IMG/VR virus record: IMGVR_UViG_3300025674_000023 | Span: 23,867 to 87,866 of that record | Strand: one strand, 5' to 3' | Source: a virus | DNA length: 64,000 nt | Shown: piece by piece, positions 1 to 7,056 of the stretch | Position numbering within the stretch: position 1 is the first letter of the stretch | Layout: every line of letters starts with the position of its first letter | Made by a program: the position numbers and the translations under genes | The notes under the pieces: generated by a model | What the model saw: the letters and a program-made list of their open reading frames with translations, nothing else | Database searches by the model: none | Told to the model about the DNA's origin: nothing

Positions 1-2
1 TG

Positions 3-698
3 GGTCGGGAACTGATTCGTGTAAATATTACTATTGAAACTGATGAAGACGATCTTATTGGTGGTTTCCGTCTTATCGATGGGGCAACTGTTTGGCATAA
101 CGGACCTGTCGTGGAAGCACTCCAACGAGGAGCAATCTTGCTACTCGATGAAATTGACCTTGCTAGCAATAAAATCCTCTGCCTCCAATCCATCCTTGAA
201 GGTAAAGGTGTGTTTCTGAAAAAAATTGGTAAGTTTATCAATCCAACAAAGGGATTCAATGTTATTGCGACTGCAAATACTAAAGGTAAAGGCAGCGATG
301 ACGGTCGCTTTATTGGAACCAATGTGCTCAATGAAGCATTCTTGGAGCGATTCCCTGTCACCTTCGAACAAGAATATCCTTCCCCTGCTACCGAACAAAA
401 GATTCTTGAAGGTATTGCCTTAGATCTTGGTGTTGAAGATAGTGATTTCTGTAAGCGTCTTGTCGATTGGGCAGACATTATTCGCAAGACCTTCTATGAT
501 GGAGGTATTGAGGAAATCATTTCCACTCGCCGTCTTGTTCACATCATTCGTGCTTACAGCATCTTTGCCGATAAAGCAAAAGCAATTCAAGTTTGCGTGA
601 ATCGTTTTGATGATGAGACCAAGCAAGCATTCTTGGAACTTTATGACAAGGTAGATGCTGATTTCCAAATGCCCGTTGACAACCAGGAGCAAAATTGA
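3..698 (+). CDS. cobS: CobS-like AAA+ ATPase, 5' end outside window
   Basis: About 231 C-terminal residues of a MoxR/CobS-type AAA+ ATPase. The open frame runs to the left edge, so the true start and the Walker A loop are missing. A Walker B-like segment LLLDEIDLAS is visible, followed by IATANTKG (sensor 1) and LERFPVTFEQEYP. CobS is the ATPase subunit of aerobic cobaltochelatase in bacteria and is very common in T4-like cyanophages, where its role is not settled. An internal GTG at 111 is not the start, because homologous sequence continues upstream of it. Confidence 0.85.
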   Translation, partial: GRELIRVNITIETDEDDLIGGFRLIDGATVWHNGPVVEALQRGAILLLDEIDLASNKILCLQSILEGKGVFLKKIGKFINPTKGFNVIATANTKGKGSDDGRFIGTNVLNEAFLERFPVTFEQEYPSPATEQKILEGIALDLGVEDSDFCKRLVDWADIIRKTFYDGGIEEIISTRRLVHIIRAYSIFADKAKAIQVCVNRFDDETKQAFLELYDKVDADFQMPVDNQEQN

Positions 699-702
699 TA
701 GA

Positions 703-1170
703 ATGATTAACGCATGGAGTCTACTTTACGATGAGGTTTTGAAAATGAAAACAGATCATTATTTGGATAAAATTCCTGAAATACATATTGACTTTGCCGA
801 AGCTTTTAAAGATGTTGATATTGATGTGAATTTGGATACGATTACTGGAGCAACAATGGCAGACCTTAAAAACGACAATGGGTTTTGGAAATATGAAGAA
901 GATAAAACTCTAAAAGAAATTAAAGATTATCTATCTGGAACTTACAAGTCTCACTACACTTCCCAAGAGTCAAAGACACAAACTCTTGATTTGATTGAGA
1001 GTATTGGGGATGCCGAAGCATTTTGTCGATCTAATGCTATCAAATACCTCTCGCGTTTTGGTAAGAAGAATGGTAAGTCAAAACTTGACATTCTGAAAGC
1101 AATTCACTATTGTGTTCTTCTCTATCATTTTTCTGGTCTTCACAAGCAAACCAGCTCTTATCCACAATGA
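703..1170 (+). CDS. DUF3310-like small phage protein
   Basis: Predicted 155 aa. The C-terminal segment (AEAFCRSNAIKYLSRFGKK, then KAIHYCVLL) is typical of the DUF3310 family, found in phages and sometimes labelled nucleotide kinase-like without firm function. The ATG at 703 is chosen because AGGAG (685-689) lies upstream; the reading frame is open back to 655 inside cobS. The second ATG at 745 is an alternative. It sits between cobS and the sliding clamp, so an accessory role in DNA or nucleotide metabolism is only an inference. Confidence 0.65.
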   Translation: MINAWSLLYDEVLKMKTDHYLDKIPEIHIDFAEAFKDVDIDVNLDTITGATMADLKNDNGFWKYEEDKTLKEIKDYLSGTYKSHYTSQESKTQTLDLIESIGDAEAFCRSNAIKYLSRFGKKNGKSKLDILKAIHYCVLLYHFSGLHKQTSSYPQ

Positions 1171-1187
1171 AACTCCGCGAAAAAACT

Positions 1188-1853
1188 ATGAAACTTTCTG
1201 AAAAGACTCTGACGACTCTCAAAAACTTTGCTGGTATCAACAATTCGATTCTTGTAAAGCAAGGTAATAAACTTCGCACTATTTCTGTGGCAAAGAATAT
1301 TCTTGCCGAAGCGCAAATCAATGAAGAGTTTTCTCGCGATTTTGCCATCTATGATTTGAATCAGTTTCTTAATGGTTTGAGTCTTCATCAGGATCCCGAT
1401 CTTGATTTTGCCGAAGAATCTTATTTGACTATTCGAGAAGGCAAGCGTCGTGTGAAGTATTTCTTTGCCGATCCTAACGTGATTATTTCTCCGCCAGATA
1501 AAGAGATTCAACTTCCCTCACAGGATGTTTGCTTTCAACTTGATAGCGTAACTTTGGAAAAACTTATCAAGGCAGCAGCAGTATATCAACTCCCAGATTT
1601 TTGTGCTGTTGGTGAGAATGGAGTTATCAAACTAGTTGTTCATGACAAGAAGAATGATACTTCGAATGAATATGCTATTGTAGTCGGTGAAACTGATAAA
1701 GAGTTTGTATTCAACTTTAAAGTAGAAAACATCAAGATTATTCCTGGTGCCTATGATGTGGTAGTCTCATCCAAACTCTTATCTCAATTTACCAATGAAG
1801 CATATAATCTCAAATATTATATTGCTCTTGAACCTGATTCCACTTTTGGTTGA
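1188..1853 (+). CDS. 45: Sliding clamp, T4 gp45 homologue
   Basis: 221 aa DNA polymerase processivity clamp, which forms a ring around DNA and also activates late transcription in T4. The N-terminus MKLSEKT..LKNFAGIN, the IYDLNQFL segment and the C-terminal ALEPDST match T4 gp45 landmarks, which is why the ATG at 1188 is preferred to the ATG at 1167. Its last base is shared with the start of speD (TGATG). The clamp loader genes 44 and 62 lie downstream. Confidence 0.92.
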   Translation: MKLSEKTLTTLKNFAGINNSILVKQGNKLRTISVAKNILAEAQINEEFSRDFAIYDLNQFLNGLSLHQDPDLDFAEESYLTIREGKRRVKYFFADPNVIISPPDKEIQLPSQDVCFQLDSVTLEKLIKAAAVYQLPDFCAVGENGVIKLVVHDKKNDTSNEYAIVVGETDKEFVFNFKVENIKIIPGAYDVVVSSKLLSQFTNEAYNLKYYIALEPDSTFG

Positions 1854-2188
1854 TGAAACATATCCTTTTTACTCTTAAAGGTTGCATTGGTGATGAATTA
1901 GATGATGAGGGGTTTATCAGGGATATTCTATATCAGGCATCAAAGTGGGCAAATTCTACACTGATTGCTTTACATTCTCATAAATTTGCCCCTCAAGGAG
2001 TGACTGCTATTGCTCTTCTTGCTGAGAGTCATATTAGTATTCACACCTGGCCAGAGAAAGGTATGGCAGTATGTGACGTTTTTACTTGCGGTGATCACAC
2101 AAATCCAATGTCTGCCGTAGAATATATGAAAGCAGAATTAAATGCTTCAGATATAGTCGTCAATGAGTTTGTGAGACCTTTAGAATGA
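1853..2188 (+). CDS. speD: S-adenosylmethionine decarboxylase proenzyme (SpeD/SpeH)
   Basis: 111 aa. The segment LLAESHISIHTWPE carries the ES cleavage site that generates the pyruvoyl cofactor in the prokaryotic AdoMet decarboxylase family, followed by a DVFTCGDH-type motif. The enzyme supplies decarboxylated AdoMet for spermidine synthesis. speD is a known auxiliary metabolic gene of cyanophages. The start overlaps the gp45 stop (TGATG), and the stop overlaps the next ATG, so translation is probably coupled. Confidence 0.9.
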   Translation: MKHILFTLKGCIGDELDDEGFIRDILYQASKWANSTLIALHSHKFAPQGVTAIALLAESHISIHTWPEKGMAVCDVFTCGDHTNPMSAVEYMKAELNASDIVVNEFVRPLE

Positions 2189-2697
2189 ACATCTTTGTAA
2201 CTGATGAGTGCCCCTACAAGTCGGCCCAAGTGCTCCCAGACAAGCACATCGTCAAGATGCCCCTAGAGACCTGTCAGATGCTTTCCATCGTGGCATCCGA
2301 CAAATGGGGGCACGGATACGGCACTCTTCCCAAGGCAGACGGCACACCTTATGCTACGGAGAAAGGTGCCTTTCGCAATCATCCCTGCACCATCTGGGCA
2401 AATGAGACTGTGGCAAATGCCCGTTGGTTACTACAACATGGTTTTGCTCTGTGTGAAGAATATGCAGCACGATACGGTAAAGTGCATTCCTGCTTTCTAA
2501 CTCTTGTGGAAGCAGATAAAATCTTTCCAAAAGCAAAACTAAATGCTCACACATTATTCGCACGGGCTATGCCTGACGAATATAAACTTGATACAAGCAT
2601 CTCAACCTTTGATGCTTATAAGATGTATATTGCATCTAAACCTTGGGTATGCGATAATTACCTTCGTCTTCCTGAGCGTAAACCTGATTGGATTTGA
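2185..2697 (+). CDS. Conserved phage protein of unknown function (DKHIVKM family)
   Basis: 170 aa. The N-terminus MNIFVTDECP...PDKHIVKMPLETCQML resembles a family of small phage and bacterial proteins with a conserved Asp-Lys-His segment and no assigned function that I can name safely. Cys, His and Trp residues are spread through the chain (HPCTIWAN, KPWVCDNYL). Bases 2200-2400 look visibly richer in G and C than the second half of the gene and its neighbours, suggesting a recombinant or recently acquired 5' part. Confidence 0.7.
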   Translation: MNIFVTDECPYKSAQVLPDKHIVKMPLETCQMLSIVASDKWGHGYGTLPKADGTPYATEKGAFRNHPCTIWANETVANARWLLQHGFALCEEYAARYGKVHSCFLTLVEADKIFPKAKLNAHTLFARAMPDEYKLDTSISTFDAYKMYIASKPWVCDNYLRLPERKPDWI

Positions 2698-2699
2698 TT

Positions 2700-3644
2700 A
2701 TGAATAATGATTTTTTGTGGGTGGCAAAGTATGCCCCAAAGACAATTGAAGAATGTATTTTACCTGAGGCAACAAAGAAGACCTTTCAAAGTTTCCTAGA
2801 TAAAGGTGAGATCCCAAACATGCTACTTGCGGGACCTCCTGGTATTGGTAAGACCACAGTAGCAAAGGCACTTTGCAATGAACTTGGAGTAGATGTTTAT
2901 GTCATCAATGGATCCGACGAGGGTAGATTCCTCGATACTGTCCGAAACAATGCGAAGAACTTCGCTTCGACCGTCTCGCTTACGGCAACTGCTAAACACA
3001 AAGTCATCATCATTGATGAGGCAGATAACACCTCCAATGATGTACAACTCCTCCTACGGGCTTTTATTGAGGAGTTTGCTGGTAACTGTCGATTCATCTT
3101 TACCTGCAACTATAAAAACAAAATCCTCGAACCACTTCATTCCCGTTGTGCCGTCGTTGAGTTTGGAATCAAAGGAAAAGAGCGACAATCCATTGCAGCT
3201 CTTTTCTTCAAGCGACTCAAAGACATTCTTGACGCAGAACGAATTGAGTATGATAACAAAGTACTCATTGAACTCATCAACAAACACTTCCCCGATTGGC
3301 GACGAGTTCTCAACGAGTGTCAAAGATACTCTGTGGGTGGTAAAATTGATTCGGGGATTCTTGCAACCTTTTCGGATGTCGCGGTAAATGATCTCATTAA
3401 AAGTCTCAAAGAAAAGAACTTTCCGGAAGTACGTAAGTGGATCGTTTCTAATCTGGACAATGATACTAGCGTACTTCTCCGGCGTGTGTATGATTCTCTT
3501 TACGACTCGCTGGTTCCTGGTAGTATTCCTGCTGCTGTGCTTGTTCTCGCTAAGTATCAGTATCAAGGAGCATTTGTCGCAGACCAGGAGATAAATATGC
3601 TTGCTTGTATGACTGAACTAATGGTTGAATGTGAGTTCAAATGA
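2700..3644 (+). CDS. 44: Clamp loader ATPase subunit, T4 gp44 homologue
   Basis: 314 aa AAA+ ATPase that with gp62 loads the gp45 clamp onto primer-template DNA. Walker A is LLAGPPGIGKTT (near residue 45), Walker B is VIIIDEAD (near 105), and HSRC near 145 is the expected arginine-finger region. The ATG at 2700 follows the previous stop by two bases; an in-frame TTG at 2688 is less likely. The usual partner gene 62 is separated from it here by about 2.3 kb of inserted genes. Confidence 0.93.
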   Translation: MNNDFLWVAKYAPKTIEECILPEATKKTFQSFLDKGEIPNMLLAGPPGIGKTTVAKALCNELGVDVYVINGSDEGRFLDTVRNNAKNFASTVSLTATAKHKVIIIDEADNTSNDVQLLLRAFIEEFAGNCRFIFTCNYKNKILEPLHSRCAVVEFGIKGKERQSIAALFFKRLKDILDAERIEYDNKVLIELINKHFPDWRRVLNECQRYSVGGKIDSGILATFSDVAVNDLIKSLKEKNFPEVRKWIVSNLDNDTSVLLRRVYDSLYDSLVPGSIPAAVLVLAKYQYQGAFVADQEINMLACMTELMVECEFK

Positions 3645-3880
3645 GAGCACGGACTGCTGACCAATACATTACATCCTTAAGGGTGTTGGCATCTATTGGC
3701 ATTATTACTTCTTACATCTTTACTTACTACATTGACAGTTTTATTGGTGCTTGTCTTGCACTTGGTAGCAATTTCTGTTCGTTGCCGTTTACTATCAGAA
3801 ACAAATACTGGGATGTAGTAGTTGTTTTATCCTTTGTTATTGTGATCACACTTACTAAAATTATTACTGATTTGAGATGA
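3641..3880 (+). CDS. Small membrane protein, unknown
   Basis: 79 aa with two or three hydrophobic stretches (LASIGIITSYIFTYYI; VVVVLSFVIVITLTKII), so a small integral membrane protein. ATGA overlap with gene 44 and with the next gene indicates translational coupling. No family recognised. Confidence 0.65.
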   Translation: MRARTADQYITSLRVLASIGIITSYIFTYYIDSFIGACLALGSNFCSLPFTIRNKYWDVVVVLSFVIVITLTKIITDLR

Positions 3881-4767
3881 AACTCTGGATGCTTGGCAAT
3901 CGTCTCACAACTGAGATGTATGAACGTGAAAGATTTATTGAAGAAGCAGATAAATATGGTATCGATTTTAATTTAGTCTTCGCAGACGAAATCGATCTTA
4001 TCGTTTCTAGAGATGACCGCAAATCAATTCGATATCGCAATGATATTGTTTCTCTCCCTGAGTGCTTACTGGCTCGTACTGGCTCTGGTACTGGGTATTT
4101 TAATCTCAGTGTTCTCAGACAGTTTGAAAGACTGAATGTTCTGACTCTACCAAACAGTCAATCAATAGAAGCATCAAAGGATAAGATGTATGCTAGTCAA
4201 ATTTTGGCTCAAGCAGGACTTCCTATTCCTAAAACAATGCTTACGAGGTTTCCCTGTAAAGCAGAGACTGTTGAGAAACAAGTTGGATTCCCTTGCGTTC
4301 TGAAAGTAGTAACAGGGTCTCATGGTGCTGGTGTTTATCTTTGTGAGAATGCCAAACAGTTTGAGGATTTGTCAGAACTTATTTCTTCTTTGGATTCTAA
4401 AAACTCTATGATTATTCAGGAGTATATTAGAGAATCTGAGGGAAGAGATCTTCGTGTCATCGTAATTGGGGGTAGAGTTGTCGGTGCCATGCAACGCACT
4501 TCTACAGACGGTTCGTTTAAAGCCAATATTTCCCGTGGAGGTAAAGGGGAATCTTACGATGTGGACGACGAAATGGAAATGCTTGCCATTCAAGTTGCAA
4601 AAGTTCTTGACCTTGACATTGCTGGTGTTGATTTACTATTTCATAATGACGGATACAAAATATGTGAAGCAAACTCATCCCCAGGATTTAAAGGGTTTGA
4701 GGAAGCATTAAATATTAATGTTCCTCAAAAAGTTTTTGATTATATTAAAATTAGATGTGGAGTGTGA
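3877..4767 (+). CDS. RimK-like ATP-grasp ligase
   Basis: 296 aa protein of the RimK/ATP-grasp fold. Visible landmarks are KDKMYASQILAQAGLPIPKT (start of the ATP-grasp domain), FPCVLKVVTGSHGAGV (ATP-binding Lys and Gly-rich loop), IIQEYI, GRDLRVIVIGGRVVGAMQR, and the metal-binding end CEANSSPGFKGFE. RimK enzymes add amino acids, usually glutamate, to proteins or small molecules. Substrate here is unknown; a phage-directed modification of a host or phage protein is a guess. It belongs to the block inserted between genes 44 and 62. Confidence 0.85.
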   Translation: MKLWMLGNRLTTEMYERERFIEEADKYGIDFNLVFADEIDLIVSRDDRKSIRYRNDIVSLPECLLARTGSGTGYFNLSVLRQFERLNVLTLPNSQSIEASKDKMYASQILAQAGLPIPKTMLTRFPCKAETVEKQVGFPCVLKVVTGSHGAGVYLCENAKQFEDLSELISSLDSKNSMIIQEYIRESEGRDLRVIVIGGRVVGAMQRTSTDGSFKANISRGGKGESYDVDDEMEMLAIQVAKVLDLDIAGVDLLFHNDGYKICEANSSPGFKGFEEALNINVPQKVFDYIKIRCGV

Positions 4768-4773
4768 ATTCAA

Positions 4774-4944
4774 ATGAAAAATAAAAGTCATCAACTCAAA
4801 TCTAGATGGTATTATATTTTTTGGGGTATAATTGCTGTCGCTGTTGTAGGTGGACAAATATATGTTGGTAGTGGATACCGACAAATGTCTGGAAGTGTTA
4901 ATCGTCTTACTGGACTAGTGATTACTCTTATGGAGGCAATCTAA
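4774..4944 (+). CDS. Small single-pass membrane protein
   Basis: 56 aa protein beginning MKNKSHQLKSRWYY, with one transmembrane segment (IFWGIIAVAVVGGQIYVG) and a short C-terminal tail. Small proteins of this shape are conserved in T4-like cyanophages. The stop overlaps the next ATG (TAATG at 4942-4946). Function unknown. Confidence 0.7.
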   Translation: MKNKSHQLKSRWYYIFWGIIAVAVVGGQIYVGSGYRQMSGSVNRLTGLVITLMEAI

Positions 4945-5153
4945 TGAGTCTCTATAAGATTGATAAAAACTCTTTATTTGAAAATAAAATAAAAACAACT
5001 CCGCAGAATGTGCAGGAGGCAAATGAAGCACTATATCGTGCTAAAATGAATTTACCTGCTGCTGCAAAGCATTGTGGTATGACTGAAAAGGAAATGAAAA
5101 TGACTTTCCTTGAATATTTGAAGTATCATCCTATTGATTATGAAGTCTCTTAA
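4944..5153 (+). CDS. Small hypothetical protein
   Basis: 69 aa, soluble and charged, with a helix-turn-helix-like C-terminal half (AAKHCGMTEKEMKMTFLEYL). Overlaps the upstream stop by one base and the downstream methylase start by 14 bases. A DNA-binding role is possible but only suggested by the short helical pattern. Confidence 0.6.
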   Translation: MSLYKIDKNSLFENKIKTTPQNVQEANEALYRAKMNLPAAAKHCGMTEKEMKMTFLEYLKYHPIDYEVS

Positions 5154-6012
5154 AACCTGTCTCAGATATCCTGGCGGAAAATCCCGTGCATGTGTAAAAA
5201 TCGGGAAGTTTGTTCCCGATTTGCGTGATTATAAACAGTATCGTGAACCATTTCTTGGTGGCGGTAGTATGGCAATTCATATCACCAAGATGTATCCCCG
5301 AATTCGTATTTGGGTAAATGACTTATATGAACCACTTGTAAATTTTTGGATTCAACTTCAAGAGAATGGAGAAGAACTTCAGGGTCTTTTAGTTGATTAT
5401 AAATCAACTCATGCTAATCCAGAATCGGCAAAAGAGTTGTTTATAAATGCCAAAGAATGGGTAAATGATAGAACTAAGTGTAATATTGATCGTGCCGTAG
5501 CATTTTATATTGTAAACAAGTGCTCATTTAGTGGACTGACAGAAAGTTCTTCATTTTCTCCAAAGGCATCAGTAAGTAACTTTTCTCTTCGTGGTATTTC
5601 TAAACTTACTGGATATTCTGAACTAATTCAGAGATGGCATATTACTAATGAGTCATATGAAAATATGCTCACGAATGATAAAGATGTCTTTACTTATCTG
5701 GATCCCCCATATGATATTAAAGACAATCTTTATGGTAAGAAAGGTGATATGCACAAGAGATTTGATCATGATAAGTTTGCCAAAGATTGCTCATCACACG
5801 AGAGTAAAATGCTTGTAAGTTATAATTCAGATCAACTTGTGAAAGATCGTTTTAAAGATTGGAATGCTGCCGAGTTTGATCTCACATATACGATGAGATC
5901 GGTTGGTGAATATATGCGTGACCAAAAACAACGTAAAGAACTACTGCTTTTTAATTATGGAATTGAAGGATTGGTTGAACAGCATCAATCAGACAAAGAA
6001 ACATCTGATTGA
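5140..6012 (+). CDS. dam: DNA adenine N6-methyltransferase, Dam/D12 class
   Basis: 290 aa. Motif I region YPGGKSRA and EPFLGGGSMA bind AdoMet; the catalytic DPPYD motif (YLDPPYD) lies near residue 190. The class methylates adenine N6, commonly in GATC. The ATG at 5140 gives the conserved N-terminus MKSLKTCLRYPGGK; a TTG two codons earlier is less likely. The 3' end overlaps gene 62 by 56 bases. Probably protects phage DNA or alters regulation, by inference. Confidence 0.9.
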   Translation: MKSLKTCLRYPGGKSRACVKIGKFVPDLRDYKQYREPFLGGGSMAIHITKMYPRIRIWVNDLYEPLVNFWIQLQENGEELQGLLVDYKSTHANPESAKELFINAKEWVNDRTKCNIDRAVAFYIVNKCSFSGLTESSSFSPKASVSNFSLRGISKLTGYSELIQRWHITNESYENMLTNDKDVFTYLDPPYDIKDNLYGKKGDMHKRFDHDKFAKDCSSHESKMLVSYNSDQLVKDRFKDWNAAEFDLTYTMRSVGEYMRDQKQRKELLLFNYGIEGLVEQHQSDKETSD

Positions 6013-6337
6013 TGAAGATCGTTCACTTGAGAAGGAATATCCTCCTTATATCGTGAACCGTTGTTTCTCTGGGCACATCGATACTTTGATGTTTGCCAAT
6101 GAGATGAATAAGTATCACTTTCTTCCAAAGAAACTTCAATATGATTTCTTTATAAATATTGTGAGGAAAAAGAAGAGATTTTCTCCCTGGCTCCGACAAG
6201 ATAATGTCAAAGACCTTGATTATGTCAAACGTTATTATGGATATAGTAATGAAAAGGCAAAACAAGCTTTGAAAATTCTTACACAAGAACAAATTAATTT
6301 CATTAAATCAAAATTTGAAACTGGAGGATCGAAATGA
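5957..6337 (+). CDS. 62: Clamp loader small subunit, T4 gp62 homologue
   Basis: 126 aa. The sequence MELKDWLNSINQTKK..., the middle segment YPPYIVNRCFSGH and the tail INFIKSKFETGG are characteristic of cyanophage gp62, which forms the clamp loader with gp44. Position just before regA matches T4-like gene order. The start lies inside dam in another frame and the stop overlaps regA by ATGA. Confidence 0.88.
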   Translation: MELKDWLNSINQTKKHLIDEDRSLEKEYPPYIVNRCFSGHIDTLMFANEMNKYHFLPKKLQYDFFINIVRKKKRFSPWLRQDNVKDLDYVKRYYGYSNEKAKQALKILTQEQINFIKSKFETGGSK

Positions 6338-6774
6338 GTGTTGTCAGAGAACCTGAAGTAAAATGGTCACCTGAACAGATGGTTGAGGTAATTCTTAATG
6401 AACCTGATGACTTTTTGAAAGTGCGTGAAACTTTGACTCGCATCGGGGTTGCATCTAGGAAGGAGAAAAAAATCTACCAAAGTTGTCATATTTTACACAA
6501 GCAAGGTAGATATTTTCTAGTGCATTTTAAGGAACTATTTGCACTTGATGGAAAACATGCAAATCTTACTGTAAATGATGTTCAACGTCGCAATCGAATT
6601 GCTCAGTTACTTGCTGATTGGGGATTGATTGATATTGTAGATGTTGAAAAAATTCAAAATATTGCGCCACTAAACCAGATTAAGGTTCTTGCTTATAAGG
6701 ATAAGGGAGAATGGATTCTTGAGACCAAATATAATATTGGATCAAAGAAGAAACGAACAGAAGAAACTGAATAA
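6334..6774 (+). CDS. regA: RegA translational repressor
   Basis: 146 aa. The segments FLKVRETLTRIGVASRKEKK, YQSCHILHKQGRYFLVHFKE and LLADWGLIDIV align by eye with T4 RegA, an RNA-binding protein that blocks translation initiation of early mRNAs, including its own and those for the clamp genes. It carries an N-terminal extension of about 15 residues relative to T4. Last gene of the clamp operon, followed by a terminator. Confidence 0.92.
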   Translation: MSVVREPEVKWSPEQMVEVILNEPDDFLKVRETLTRIGVASRKEKKIYQSCHILHKQGRYFLVHFKELFALDGKHANLTVNDVQRRNRIAQLLADWGLIDIVDVEKIQNIAPLNQIKVLAYKDKGEWILETKYNIGSKKKRTEETE

Positions 6775-6780
6775 GTCTTA

Positions 6781-6806
6781 GGAGGTAATTGACACCTCCT
6801 TTTTTA
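6781..6806 (+). terminator. Rho-independent terminator after regA
   Basis: GGAGGT stem, AATTGAC loop, ACCTCC stem, then a run of T. Ends the clamp/regA operon. The loop contains TTGACA, the -35 box of the next promoter. Confidence 0.85.
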
Positions 6807-6817
6807 TTTGATATAAT
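6789..6817 (+). promoter_or_regulatory. Sigma70-type promoter P1, upstream of TIGR-like unit 1
   Basis: TTGACA (6789-6794), 17 bp, TATAAT (6812-6817): a perfect consensus early promoter whose -35 box lies in the terminator hairpin loop. The predicted start near 6824 would make an RNA that begins just upstream of the first hairpin unit (6837). Confidence 0.8.
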
Positions 6818-6836
6818 ATCTGAGTCTGAATTAGTC

Positions 6837-6882
6837 AGTATTCGCACAGTAAAACTCTTGTAAGTTTTCAGGAATTAATACT
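6837..6882 (+). repeat. TIGR-like unit 1 (edge, spacer A, loop repeat, spacer B, edge)
   Basis: Edge AGTATT (6837-6842), 8-nt segment CGCACAGT, loop repeat AAAACT-CTTGTA-AGTTTT (6851-6868), 8-nt segment CAGGAATT, edge AATACT (6877-6882). Edges are complementary to each other and the two arms of the loop repeat are complementary to each other. The architecture repeats five more times around the neighbouring gene. Confidence 0.75.
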
Positions 6883-6893
6883 CATCAGACAGG

Positions 6894-6932
6894 TTGACAG
6901 AAGACTGATTTAGATTTATAATATCAGTCTTC
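6894..6932 (+). promoter_or_regulatory. tasR promoter: Sigma70-type promoter P2 with embedded inverted repeat
   Basis: TTGACA (6894-6899), 17 bp, TATAAT (6917-6922). A perfect 10-bp inverted repeat GAAGACTGAT (6900-6909) / ATCAGTCTTC (6923-6932) brackets the -10 box, as an operator would. TIGR-like unit 2 begins exactly 20 nt after the -10 box, the same spacing as P1 to unit 1. Confidence 0.8.
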
Positions 6933-6941
6933 GGGTCAATT

Positions 6942-7026
6942 AGTATTCACGTTGCAATACTCTCGTTAGTATTCATCCCATAATACTTACCGAAGAAACT
7001 AAAACTCTAGTTGGTTTTCAGTACTA
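6942..7026 (+). repeat. TIGR-like unit 2 and degenerate unit 3
   Basis: Unit 2: AGTATT, CACGTTGC, AATACT-CTCGTT-AGTATT, CATCCCAT, AATACT (6942-6987). Its inner stem is AATACT/AGTATT instead of AAAACT/AGTTTT, a compensated change. Unit 3 (about 6993-7026) keeps the inner stem AAAACT-CTAGTT-GGTTTT with one G-U pair and a CAGTACTA segment, but lacks recognisable edges. Both lie in the leader of the 7057 gene. Confidence 0.7.
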
Positions 7027-7056
7027 CTTATTTGTATACCCTATTTTATTGAAAAA

